A stretch of DNA of 64,000 nucleotides from Bacteroidetes bacterium ADurb.Bin037 (GTDB lineage Bacteria > Bacteroidota > Bacteroidia > Bacteroidales > UBA932), in contig MWER01000016.1 of the NCBI GenBank assembly GCA_002071175.1, forward strand, positions 62,001 to 126,000, written 5' to 3'. The notes beneath the pieces are model-generated. The model was given only the letters and a program-made list of their open reading frames with translations. It was not told the DNA's origin and did not search any database. Of this stretch, positions 19,097 to 27,834 are shown piece after piece. Position 1 is the first letter of the stretch, and the number at the start of each line of letters is the position of its first letter. The translations under genes and the position numbers were made by a program.

Positions 19097-20281
19097 ATGA
19101 ATTATAGAAAGATCCATACATTACTTATTTCGGCCATCATGATCATGGTCTGCCTTTTTACCGGTTGTCTGGAGGTTGAACCGCAGTACTCGACGATTAC
19201 CGTTACTGTCCTTCCGCCCGATGAACAGCCGGGTATAAACCTGACTGCGGTTAAGATTAAAGCACAGGGAGTGGATGAGCCTGTCTTCTACGAAACCTTT
19301 TCCAATGCATCCGGGTATGCTACCCTGAAGGTAAGTCCGGGAAGGTACACCTTGTTGGCAGGCGGATTGTATGCAGAAGGTTTTTCCGTAAGTGCATCAT
19401 GCCCTGAATTTCTGGCATTACCTTCGGAAACTTCGGATTTTTCCCTGAAACTGGATCTGGCATTGTCCGGGGGTATTGTCTTCAGGCAAGTCTATTATGC
19501 CGGAAGCAAAACTTTTGAAGGGGCCAATTATACGAAAGACCAGTTCCTTGAACTATATAATAATACGGACCAGGTTTATTATCTGGATTCACTTTGTGTA
19601 GGGGCACTTGCCCCGGCCAACTCTACAGTGTCAAACAATCCGTGGCAGGGACGTGATACGGTGGCATTGTTCCAAATGACCTGGATGATCCCCGGCCGGG
19701 GAACGGATTATCCCCTGGGTCCGGGCGAATCGGTGGTACTGGCATTTAATGCGATCGACCATACGGCCCGTTGTACCAGCGGTCTGGACCTGTCGAAGGC
19801 TCATTTCGGATTTTACGACGAAGCGTTGCCCAATCACGAAAAACATCCGGATGTGCCTGCACTTAAAAGAATATTTGCAGGACAGGGAACTGCTTATACG
19901 ATGAGTGTACATTCGCCGGCACCCGTCATTTTCCGTCCCGTAATGGGAGTGGCCAGGTGGCTTGAAGATGTGGAAGCATGGCAAAATTACCAGCCGGGCA
20001 GTACGAGTGGTATGAAATATATGCATATACACCGTTCCTGGATACTGGACGGTGTAGAATGTGTGCAAAATCCGGCCAAAGCACTCAAACGGCAACCAAC
20101 GTCCGTAGATGCGGGATTTACTTGGCTTCAACAGGGACCCAACAGGGGAACGTCCGTAATGCGCAAGATCAAGGAAACATTGAATGATGGAAGGATTGTA
20201 TACAGTGATACCAACAATTCTGCAGATGATTTTATGGCCGATACACCTGCAGCTCCTATTCTGAACCCTTTATGGAAATGA
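19097..20281 (+). CDS. DUF4876 lipoprotein, probable receptor partner
   Basis: 394 residues with a signal peptide and lipobox ending at C24 (LFTGC), so a predicted lipoprotein. An N-terminal beta-sandwich (about 35-125, GYATLKVSPGRYTLLAGG) resembles a small CarboxypepD/PEGA-like domain. The rest (QVYYAGSKTFEGANYTKDQFLELYNNTD...) resembles the lamin-tail/LTD-like fold seen in DUF4876. It begins 4 nt after the TonB receptor and overlaps the next gene by ATGA. By position it could be the surface lipoprotein that works with the receptor, as SusD does with SusC, but it is not SusD-like in sequence. Confidence 0.82.
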   Translation: MNYRKIHTLLISAIMIMVCLFTGCLEVEPQYSTITVTVLPPDEQPGINLTAVKIKAQGVDEPVFYETFSNASGYATLKVSPGRYTLLAGGLYAEGFSVSASCPEFLALPSETSDFSLKLDLALSGGIVFRQVYYAGSKTFEGANYTKDQFLELYNNTDQVYYLDSLCVGALAPANSTVSNNPWQGRDTVALFQMTWMIPGRGTDYPLGPGESVVLAFNAIDHTARCTSGLDLSKAHFGFYDEALPNHEKHPDVPALKRIFAGQGTAYTMSVHSPAPVIFRPVMGVARWLEDVEAWQNYQPGSTSGMKYMHIHRSWILDGVECVQNPAKALKRQPTSVDAGFTWLQQGPNRGTSVMRKIKETLNDGRIVYSDTNNSADDFMADTPAAPILNPLWK

Positions 20282-21834
20282 AAAAGATATTGGTCATAAC
20301 ATGTCTATTCCTTCTGGGATACATTCCTGACGCGAGGGGGCAGGAAATGGAGTCTTTCCTGTGGAATAATCCGTGGCTGGAAGGATTATCTTCGGCCGGA
20401 ATGGTCTTTTCCAAAGGGGGTTATTCCGACATATCTCTCTTTACCGGTTACAAGGGAGGTGAATTCAGAAACGTTTACGATCCTTCATCCTCAAATATTT
20501 ACGGATTACAAACCCGCTCCTTTGAAAAATTGGGTAACGTGTACCTGAGTGGTTCATTTCTATACGACTACCAGGTAAAAAAGGATCAACGGTGGTTGGG
20601 TATACTCGATCCCTACAGGACTCCTTTTATGCTGGCCGACAGCGTGGCGGGAAATTACGTTCTGGAAACATATCGCATGAAGGCGGGAATGGCTATTCCC
20701 ATTTCAAAGCATTGGACAATAGGATGGCAACTCTCTTATGATGCCATGAGCGGGGCAAAGCACCGTGATTTGAGGAATAGCAATAAGTATATGGACTTCA
20801 TGATCACACCGTCGATCGTTTACCAGAAAGGGCCGGCACGTATAGGGGCGCATCTGTTCTTTCGCCGGATAACTGAACAAATAAGTTATACACAGGTCGA
20901 AACAAGCACCAATAAAGTACTCTTTTCGTTTTCAGGCATGTGGTTTAATACGCAGCAGATCTTCAGCTCATCGGTGCCGGGGACGCGCCTTATAAAGGAT
21001 CATATATACGGCGGAGGAATAACCGTCCAGTATAGTATAGGAAGATTTAATGTTTTCGATTATTTTTCGACTGGACTCAGAGACCAGACACAAAGGGAGG
21101 ATGCCGTGCTGGCACAAAAATACGGGGATGTGAAGGAATGGACCTGGCAGAACGTCTTATTATTACAATACGGCGATCGCCACCGGTTAACGGCAGATGT
21201 GAACCGGGGTAGTTTGAACGGATACCAGCCCATCCAGAGACAGGAACTCAATCCGTCGTCACGTTTGTGGGAATGGGTGCAATACGGAACCATCCCGGCT
21301 TTCTCCCAGAGTTCGGGAACAACGGATATCGGCTATTCATACAGAGCTCCCCATGACGACGGCAACGATTCGTGGAGGTTGTCTGCCGGTGTGCGCCATA
21401 TATTGTTCCGGCAGCAATGGATCAGATATCCTCTGGTCCTTCTCAGATCCTGGAACCGTACCGAAGGGTACCTGGATATGACCCGGAACTGGTTTTTTAA
21501 AAGATGGGCATTGGGTCTTTCTCCCGGCATTTCATACGGAGCGGGACAGTTGGAGGTCTCTGATCCTCAGGAGGAATGTCCTGTTGGGATTGTTCAGAGA
21601 ATAGGATTTGAAAATCCTGAAAATTTCCGGTTGAATGAGCAGGCTTCAATGGAAAATGAATTTATGACAGCAAAACGTCTGGCAGCCGGAGCTAAGGTAA
21701 GGATCTCTTTTTTGGTCGACCGTACCAGGGGATTGAACCTCTTTGTCCAGGCGGGTTACTTGTATACGCGTTCCCTCTCCGGCAATAAAAGGATGTTCCA
21801 TCAGGCCGGTTTACATGTCGGCCTACTATTCTGA
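20278..21834 (+). CDS. DUF6850 outer-membrane beta-barrel protein
   Basis: 518 residues from the chosen start. A signal peptide (MKKILVITCLFLLGYIPDARG) precedes a region rich in alternating, aromatic-capped strands and ending FHQAGLHVGLLF, typical of an outer-membrane barrel. I recognise the order TonB receptor, DUF4876, DUF6850 as a recurring Bacteroidota cluster of unknown substrate. The start at 20278 gives an ATGA overlap with the DUF4876 stop; a second ATG lies two codons upstream at 20272. The S46 peptidase starts 5 nt after its stop. Confidence 0.8.
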   Translation: MKKILVITCLFLLGYIPDARGQEMESFLWNNPWLEGLSSAGMVFSKGGYSDISLFTGYKGGEFRNVYDPSSSNIYGLQTRSFEKLGNVYLSGSFLYDYQVKKDQRWLGILDPYRTPFMLADSVAGNYVLETYRMKAGMAIPISKHWTIGWQLSYDAMSGAKHRDLRNSNKYMDFMITPSIVYQKGPARIGAHLFFRRITEQISYTQVETSTNKVLFSFSGMWFNTQQIFSSSVPGTRLIKDHIYGGGITVQYSIGRFNVFDYFSTGLRDQTQREDAVLAQKYGDVKEWTWQNVLLLQYGDRHRLTADVNRGSLNGYQPIQRQELNPSSRLWEWVQYGTIPAFSQSSGTTDIGYSYRAPHDDGNDSWRLSAGVRHILFRQQWIRYPLVLLRSWNRTEGYLDMTRNWFFKRWALGLSPGISYGAGQLEVSDPQEECPVGIVQRIGFENPENFRLNEQASMENEFMTAKRLAAGAKVRISFLVDRTRGLNLFVQAGYLYTRSLSGNKRMFHQAGLHVGLLF

Positions 21835-21839
21835 TTCAA

Positions 21840-23981
21840 ATGAGAAAACTTTTAACTTTATTAATCCCTCTTTTTCTTGTTCCGTTACCTTCCGTGGCGG
21901 ATGAAGGAATGTGGCTTGTAAACATGCTGGGGAAAAATCTGGTAAAACAAATGCAGAAAGCCGGAATGAAGATGGATCCCGGGTTCATATTTGACAATGA
22001 GGGGATATCACTCTCCGATGCCGTCGTGTCATTGGATTTCGGATGTACGGGCTCGATCATATCTGACAAAGGATTGCTCATTACCAACCATCACTGCGCC
22101 TATTCGGACATTCATGCATTTAGTACGGATCAGAAGAATTACCTGGAGGATGGATTTTGGGCCCGCAATGCTTCCGAAGAAAAACACGTTCCCGGGAAGA
22201 ACGCCTATTTTCTGCGTAAGGCATTTGATGTTACGGACAGGGTGTTGGAACTCAGGGATTCATTACCTCCCAGACGGCTGTACTCTGTGCTGGAAAAAGA
22301 ATATCAGAAAAAAACCGGGTACGAGTGCCTGTGTGCTTCCATGTGGGATGGGTCCATGTATTTTATGTATTGTTACCAAAAGTATTCCGATGTACGCCTG
22401 GTAGGTGCACCGCCTGTTTCCATAGCTGCCTTCGGAGGAGAAAAGGATAACTGGGAATGGCCCCAACATAAAGGAGATTTTGCTTTATACAGGATATATA
22501 CGGCTCCTGACGGCTCTCCCGCCCCTTATCATCCCGATAACGTTCCCCTTGTTCCCATCGCAAAGCTTACGATCAGTGCACGAGGTATAAGGGAAGGGGA
22601 TTTTGTCATGGCCATGGGGTATCCCTACCGGACCAACAGGTATAATTCCTCATACGGACTGAAAGAAAAACGATCGGCAACTTATCCTGCACTGGTACTC
22701 GCCAATAAAGCACACCTTGGGATCATGAACAAATGGATGGAATCCGATCCTTCTATCCGCCTGCAATACGCCAATATGAATTTTGGATTGGCCAATGTAT
22801 GCGAACTGCGGGAAGGGGAAGTGCTCAGTTTGATTCGTCACAGGTTCCCCGATATCAGAAAAGAAGAAGAAGCTTTGTTACAGGAATGGATAGATTCTTC
22901 TTCCGGAACAAGGAAACGTTGGGGTGTTTTATTAAAGAATCTGGAACATGCCTATAGAGTTACCGAAGAACTTGCTGCTGCACGTGAATGGTACAGGCAA
23001 ACGCTCATATCGTCCCAATTCCTTTTGATGGCGCGCAGGGTAGCGGGATTGAGAGCGGAAACCAGGCGTAGCGGTAGTGATACGGTAGACTGCACACAGG
23101 AGGGGTTTGGTACTGTTTATGACCGGATGATGAATTTTTACAACGATTACCATCCCGGGTTGGAAAAAGAATGGTTCGTACGTGCCGTCAGGGATTTTTG
23201 TTCTAATGTCCCCCGGAAATACTGGGGAGGGTATCTTGATTCCCTTTATGACAGTTTTGATGGCAATACGGACAAATTGTCCGAATTTGTTTTTGAGAAC
23301 TCCGTGTTTAGGACAAGGGAATCTTTTCAGGAATATTTCAGTACCCCACACCCCATCAATGAAATCTTTAATGATCCTGCCTGCCTGATCAACGGCAGTT
23401 TTGGCATACAGCAATACAATGAAGAGGAGAAAAGATTGCTGGGAGATCTGAAGATCCGGGAGCTGGACACACAATACGGGCGTGCGTTATATGCCTTTAG
23501 AAGAGCACGTGGTATCCCGCAGTATCCCGATGCCAACATGACTATGCGCCTGACATACGGAACAATAGGTCCGCTTATTCCACAGGATGGGATCTTTTAT
23601 AACTGGTACAGTACTACCCAGGGCATATGGGACAAATGGAATCCCTCTGACTATGAATTCCGTGTTCCGGAAAGGTTGAACACGATACTCGAAGCAGGGG
23701 ATTGGGGCAATTGGGCAGACAGAAAAACCGGTAAAATGCATGTAAATTTCCTGTGTGATCTGGACATAACGGGAGGCAATTCCGGTTCCCCGGTGCTGAA
23801 TGACCGCGGAAAGCTGGTAGGACTTGCCTTTGATGGGAACAAGGAATCCCTTGCGGCAGATTCGTTCTTCCATCCCCGGCTGAACAAATGTGTGACGGTG
23901 GATATCCGTTACGCCTTATGGATTATTGAAAAATATGCGGGGGCACATTATTTGCTGAACGAAATGGATATTACTTTTTAA
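21840..23981 (+). CDS. S46-family dipeptidyl peptidase, DPP7-like
   Basis: 713 residues with a signal peptide cleaved near residue 20 (PSVA/DEG). It belongs to the S46 serine exopeptidases that release dipeptides in the periplasm. Catalytic His is H85 in TNHHCAY; the nucleophile is S648 in GGNSGSP. Eighteen residues later is Gly (in LAFDGN). In this family Gly there marks DPP7, which prefers hydrophobic P1 residues, and Arg marks DPP11, which prefers Asp/Glu, so this should be DPP7-like. It closes the TonB receptor/DUF4876/DUF6850 operon with a 5-nt gap, suggesting a link between receptor uptake and peptide digestion. Confidence 0.92.
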   Translation: MRKLLTLLIPLFLVPLPSVADEGMWLVNMLGKNLVKQMQKAGMKMDPGFIFDNEGISLSDAVVSLDFGCTGSIISDKGLLITNHHCAYSDIHAFSTDQKNYLEDGFWARNASEEKHVPGKNAYFLRKAFDVTDRVLELRDSLPPRRLYSVLEKEYQKKTGYECLCASMWDGSMYFMYCYQKYSDVRLVGAPPVSIAAFGGEKDNWEWPQHKGDFALYRIYTAPDGSPAPYHPDNVPLVPIAKLTISARGIREGDFVMAMGYPYRTNRYNSSYGLKEKRSATYPALVLANKAHLGIMNKWMESDPSIRLQYANMNFGLANVCELREGEVLSLIRHRFPDIRKEEEALLQEWIDSSSGTRKRWGVLLKNLEHAYRVTEELAAAREWYRQTLISSQFLLMARRVAGLRAETRRSGSDTVDCTQEGFGTVYDRMMNFYNDYHPGLEKEWFVRAVRDFCSNVPRKYWGGYLDSLYDSFDGNTDKLSEFVFENSVFRTRESFQEYFSTPHPINEIFNDPACLINGSFGIQQYNEEEKRLLGDLKIRELDTQYGRALYAFRRARGIPQYPDANMTMRLTYGTIGPLIPQDGIFYNWYSTTQGIWDKWNPSDYEFRVPERLNTILEAGDWGNWADRKTGKMHVNFLCDLDITGGNSGSPVLNDRGKLVGLAFDGNKESLAADSFFHPRLNKCVTVDIRYALWIIEKYAGAHYLLNEMDITF

Positions 23982-23999
23982 ACCTTAATATATTTATTT

Positions 24000-24158
24000 A
24001 TGAAAAAGTACGAATGCGATTTGTGTGGGTATGTATATGACCCGGCCGAAGGAGATCCCGACAACGGAGTAGCTCCCGGAACAGCTTTTGAAGATCTTCC
24101 TAAGGATTGGGTTTGTCCGCTGTGCGGAGCAGGCAAGGAGGATTTCTCTTTATTGTAG
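24000..24158 (+). CDS. Rubredoxin
   Basis: A 52-residue electron carrier. The two iron-binding knuckles are C6-x-x-C9-G (ECDLCGY) and C39-x-x-C42-G (VCPLCGA), with the conserved [25 protein letters not shown] stretch divided between them. It usually feeds rubrerythrin or superoxide reductase in anaerobes; no such partner is in the window. It starts 18 nt after the S46 gene and is followed by a strong terminator, so it may be the last gene of that operon. Confidence 0.95.
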   Translation: MKKYECDLCGYVYDPAEGDPDNGVAPGTAFEDLPKDWVCPLCGAGKEDFSLL

Positions 24159-24177
24159 TCTTTCAGATTTGATAGAA

Positions 24178-24205
24178 ATGACCACCGGAAAGGTGGTCAT
24201 TTTTT
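24178..24205 (+). terminator. Intrinsic terminator after rubredoxin
   Basis: ATGACCACC (24178-24186) pairs perfectly with GGTGGTCAT (24192-24200) across a GGAAA loop and is followed by a short T-run. It closes the receptor/peptidase/rubredoxin transcript and separates it from the serpin gene. Confidence 0.9.
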
Positions 24206-24267
24206 ATAAACTGATGCAGTATCGGGACTTTTTTTGCATTTAAAGTATGTAGTAAAATCCAATATAT

Positions 24268-25500
24268 ATGAAATCCGTAATCAGTTTATTGATCACAGCC
24301 GTCCTTATTGGACCCGTCACTAGTTCCTGTTCCAAATGGATCAATCCCATAGATAGGGAAGATATTGTCCTGACAAAGGTTCAGCAGGAGATTCTGGAGA
24401 ACGGCAATGTATTTGCCATTGATCTTTTCAGGGAAATGTGCAAGGAAGTCAAGGGGGACAATATTTTCATTTCTCCGTTGAGTGCGTCGCTGGCAATATC
24501 GGCCGTAACGAACGGTGCTTCCGGATCTACGCTGGATCAGACGAAGGCTACCTTGGGATTTGAATCCTTTTCAATGGAAGAGATGAACAAGTTCTATAAA
24601 CATCTTGTCCCGGCTCTCAAAAAGGTGGACAACACGGTCAAACTTCTTGTGGCCAATGCCGTCTGGATTGAACAGACTTTCCCGGTGAAAGCTCCTTTTA
24701 TAAATGCTTTGCAGGAGTATTATAACGCATCTGTCAACAAGCTTGACTTCAATGATCCGGCAGCTCCCAATGTAATAAACAAGTGGTGTGCCGACAATAC
24801 CAACAATTTGATCAAAAAAGTGATAGATCAGATTGATCGCGATTGCAGGTTGATGTACACCAATGCTATTTATTTCAAGGGGAAATGGAAAACCATATTT
24901 GACAAGAAGAACAGCTGGCAGGGTTCGTTCACTTCCAGATCAGGTGCACAGCGATCCGTTACTTATATGGAGCAGACCCACTCGTTCCGCTATATGTCGG
25001 AAAAAGGAGTTTCGATCGCAGAGATCCCTTACGGGAACGAAGCTTTCAGCATGATAATCGTATTGCCCGACGCGGGAATTGACGTGATGGATATCGTTGC
25101 TTCATTATCGTGGGAAAAGTGGACCGGATGGATGAACGGATTCTTCCCGGCAGAACTGAATTTGCGTATTCCCCGTTTTAAAGTGGAATTTGATTCGGAA
25201 GAACTGATGATCCCCGTACTGTCACGCATGGGAATGGACATTGCCTTTGATCCTTTCCGGGCAGATTTTAGCCGGATCAGCGATATCCCCCTGTATATAG
25301 CACTGCTTAAGCAAAATGCTTATATTCAAGTAGATGAGGAGGGAACGGAAGCGGCTGCAGTAACTATCATCGGTTGTAACACGACTTCAGTAGGTCCGGG
25401 AAATACGATAAATTTCCATGTGGACAGACCGTTTCTGTACTTTATCAGGGAAAAGAGCACAGGGACCATTCTGTTTTCAGGTCTGATTACAGATCTTTAG
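24268..25500 (+). CDS. Serpin-family protease inhibitor, lipoprotein
   Basis: 410 residues with a signal sequence and lipobox-like TSSC, so probably anchored on the cell envelope. The full serpin fold follows (FAIDLFREMCKEVKGDNIFISPLSASLAISAV is divided over helices A-B; NAIYFKGKW and the C-terminal HVDRPFLYFIREKSTGTILFSG are signature segments). The reactive-loop hinge EEGTEAAAVT starts at residue 357 and has the small residues needed for strand insertion, so it should inhibit by the normal trapping mechanism. The scissile bond falls around CNTTSVGPG, suggesting a target accepting small or polar P1 residues. It overlaps the end of convergent dgt by 4 bp. Confidence 0.93.
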   Translation: MKSVISLLITAVLIGPVTSSCSKWINPIDREDIVLTKVQQEILENGNVFAIDLFREMCKEVKGDNIFISPLSASLAISAVTNGASGSTLDQTKATLGFESFSMEEMNKFYKHLVPALKKVDNTVKLLVANAVWIEQTFPVKAPFINALQEYYNASVNKLDFNDPAAPNVINKWCADNTNNLIKKVIDQIDRDCRLMYTNAIYFKGKWKTIFDKKNSWQGSFTSRSGAQRSVTYMEQTHSFRYMSEKGVSIAEIPYGNEAFSMIIVLPDAGIDVMDIVASLSWEKWTGWMNGFFPAELNLRIPRFKVEFDSEELMIPVLSRMGMDIAFDPFRADFSRISDIPLYIALLKQNAYIQVDEEGTEAAAVTIIGCNTTSVGPGNTINFHVDRPFLYFIREKSTGTILFSGLITDL

Positions 25501-26735
25501 AATGATATGATCTCGTGATAGACGCGGATGGCAAAATTGTCCGTCATTCCGGCAATGTAATCGATGATCGCCCTGCGGTATTGAACCCGGTCGGAAAGGT
25601 CGTAAATAATGTCGTTCTGAAAATTCGCCTTATCCCTTTTCCGCCTGTCAACATTGCTGTATTTGATCAGCCATTCGTGAAAATACCTTAATAGGACCGG
25701 AAATTTGTACGTGTTGGAAGCTATGTGTTCCAGCATGTTTTTTCCATAAAATCCGTCCAGGAAATCAAATATCGTATGTATGATGCACCGGGCATACTCT
25801 TTATAATAAAGAAGCCTGGGATGGTAATAGATATGGCGGTAATTAAACTCTTTAACTTCTACCAGCAAATTAAAGTACCTGGGAGAAAAGTGCATACCTT
25901 CTTCAGGTGAAGAATTTTGGCACAGATCCTTAATAAAAAGTTCTATTAACGCCGTATTGTTAACGACACCGGGAGCATCCGGAATCTTTCTCATCAGTTT
26001 GTTCAATTGGTCAAGTCTTTCCGGTTCCAGCAGATTCAATTCTATGGCATCTTCAATGTCCCGCCCCAGATAGGCTATTTTGTCCGACAGTTTGACAACG
26101 CACGCTTCCCACGTATAGGGCAGGTATTGGTTGGGACGGCTGATCTGTTCCAGGTCTATGACCTCTTCCCTGGGGAAGAGACCGTTTTCGTCCGTTTCGC
26201 CGCAATGAGATATGATCCCGTCCCGGACTGCATAGGTCAGCCGCAGGTTTTTGTGTATCCCCGAAGCGTTGGGTAAGGTGGCTATTTTGTCGGCGGTGTA
26301 CAGTCCGTTTTTCTCATGCCAGAAAGTCCCGTCCCATTGTTTCATGATCTCTGATAGCAAAGCCTCTCCTTCATGTCCGAACGGACTGTGTCCCAAATCA
26401 TGTCCCAGGGCTATAGCCTGTGTCAGTTCCGTATTCAGTCCCATGAACTTGGCAATCGTGTAACTGATCGATGCCACATGGTTCACGTGCTCCATACGGG
26501 TACAAATGTGGTCGTTCTGGGTAGCGAAAAAAACCTGGGTCTTGTGTTTCAGGCGGCGGTATGACGTACAATGCAGGATACGCGAATAATCCCGGTAAAA
26601 CTGGGAGCGGGTCTCATCCGGTTTGTCGTTGGGCGGAATGAACTTTTCGCCCCTTTGCAGGGATTGTTCCCATTTGGGATGTGATCTGTTTAATTGCTGA
26701 TCTGTAAATCTGTCAGGTGTCATCTGTCCTTTCAT
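25497..26735 (-). CDS. dgt: dGTP triphosphohydrolase
   Basis: 412 residues. An HD-domain hydrolase that cuts dNTPs, classically dGTP, to deoxynucleoside and triphosphate. Seen: TSYRRLKHKTQVF, then RMEHVNHVASIS and the HD pair in LGHDLGHSPFGHEGE, and later the LSDKIAYLGRDIEDA helix. I start at the ATG 26735 (MKGQMTPDRF) because it overlaps the galE stop as ATGA; the longer frame to 26765 has no support. It is translationally coupled behind galE. The C-terminus overlaps the convergent serpin gene by 4 bp. Confidence 0.92.
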   Translation of the reverse strand: MKGQMTPDRFTDQQLNRSHPKWEQSLQRGEKFIPPNDKPDETRSQFYRDYSRILHCTSYRRLKHKTQVFFATQNDHICTRMEHVNHVASISYTIAKFMGLNTELTQAIALGHDLGHSPFGHEGEALLSEIMKQWDGTFWHEKNGLYTADKIATLPNASGIHKNLRLTYAVRDGIISHCGETDENGLFPREEVIDLEQISRPNQYLPYTWEACVVKLSDKIAYLGRDIEDAIELNLLEPERLDQLNKLMRKIPDAPGVVNNTALIELFIKDLCQNSSPEEGMHFSPRYFNLLVEVKEFNYRHIYYHPRLLYYKEYARCIIHTIFDFLDGFYGKNMLEHIASNTYKFPVLLRYFHEWLIKYSNVDRRKRDKANFQNDIIYDLSDRVQYRRAIIDYIAGMTDNFAIRVYHEIISF

Positions 26736-27757
26736 GATATGATCCCTCTCAGCTTTTTTTCCCATGCCCAGGCGTTGGCCAGCGTTTCTTCAATGGGACG
26801 GGAGGTTTTCCAGCCCAGGATCTTATTGGCCAGGGAGGTGTCTGCCCATATGGCTTCCACATCTCCTTCACGCCTTCCGGTAATTTTGTATTTTAAATTA
26901 ACCTTGTTGACTTCCTGGAATTTTAACACCAGTTCCATTACCGAAACCGGAACACCCGTGCCGACGTTAAAAATCTCACACTTTCCCGCACCCTTATGAT
27001 CTGTCATTCTCTTTAATGCCAAGACGTGTGCAGCGGCCAGGTCTACGATATCTATATAGTCTCTGAGCGCAGTGCCGTCGGGCGTATTGTAATCGTTTCC
27101 GAAGATTTGCAGTTCCCGGCGGATACCTGCTGCAGTCTGTGTAATAAAAGGTACCAGGTTGTTGGGAATGCCGCGGGGCAATTCCCCTATCAGGGCAGAC
27201 GGGTGTGCACCTATTGGATTAAAATACCGCAGGATGACGCCCTGTAGTCCGGAATGTGCCCTGACTGCATCTTGCAGGATGTCTTCACAGATCTGCTTTG
27301 TATTCCCGTAAGGGCTTATTGCTGTTTTGCGGGGAGTCTCTTCTGTTACGGGTAAAACATCGGCCTGCCCGTACACTGTGGCTGAGGAAGAGAATACGAC
27401 ATTTCCGCCTCCGCTCTCAACCATGACCTCCAACAAGGTTGTGAATGATGAGATGTTGTTATAATAATACATCAGCGGTTTTTGTACGCTTTCACCTACG
27501 GCCTTGAAAGCGGCAAAATGAATAGCCCCATCTATCTCATTCTCCTGAAAGATCTTCTGCATTTCTCTTTTATCACAACAATCCACCTTATAGAAAGGGA
27601 TCTTTATGCCGGTTATTTTTGACACACCATCCAGGCAGGTAGTGTCGGCATTTGACAGGTTGTCTACGATGATCACACCATATCCTGCCGCTATCAATTC
27701 AACGGCAGTATGGCTTCCTATAAATCCCGCCCCTCCCGTGACTAGTATATTTTTCAT
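26732..27757 (-). CDS. galE: UDP-glucose 4-epimerase
   Basis: 341 residues from the chosen start (MKNILVTGGAGFIGSHTAVE). An NAD-dependent short-chain dehydrogenase that interconverts UDP-glucose and UDP-galactose. The nucleotide-binding GGAGFIG lies at 8-14, the catalytic SSSATVYG Ser/Thr region near 120-127, and Tyr/Lys in SPYGNTK near 145-151. The C-terminal RREGDVEAIWADTSLA is diagnostic for GalE. Starting at 27757 places it 5 nt after a perfect -7 element; the longer frame begins in the terminator region. Its stop overlaps the dgt start. Confidence 0.95.
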   Translation of the reverse strand: MKNILVTGGAGFIGSHTAVELIAAGYGVIIVDNLSNADTTCLDGVSKITGIKIPFYKVDCCDKREMQKIFQENEIDGAIHFAAFKAVGESVQKPLMYYYNNISSFTTLLEVMVESGGGNVVFSSSATVYGQADVLPVTEETPRKTAISPYGNTKQICEDILQDAVRAHSGLQGVILRYFNPIGAHPSALIGELPRGIPNNLVPFITQTAAGIRRELQIFGNDYNTPDGTALRDYIDIVDLAAAHVLALKRMTDHKGAGKCEIFNVGTGVPVSVMELVLKFQEVNKVNLKYKITGRREGDVEAIWADTSLANKILGWKTSRPIEETLANAWAWEKKLRGIIS

Positions 27758-27762
27758 GATCA

Positions 27763-27770
27763 CAAAGATA
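27763..27770 (-). promoter_or_regulatory. -7 promoter element of galE, near-leaderless
   Basis: TATCTTTG on the minus strand ends 5 nt before the galE ATG, an exact TAnnTTTG match. The position decides the galE start and predicts an almost leaderless galE-dgt transcript. No TTTG is seen at the usual upstream distance. Confidence 0.5.
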
Positions 27771-27789
27771 GGAAAAAAGAAATGTGTAT

Positions 27790-27814
27790 AAAAAAGGCTC
27801 CTCAATGGGAGCCT
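27790..27814 (-). terminator. Intrinsic terminator after ppdK
   Basis: AGGCTCC (27795-27801) and GGAGCCT (27808-27814) form a 7-bp stem with a 6-nt loop. On the minus strand it is followed by six T (plus-strand A-run 27790-27795). It lies 20 nt past the ppdK stop, between ppdK and the galE promoter. Confidence 0.85.
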
Positions 27815-27834
27815 CTTTTGTAATTACCTTAAGA

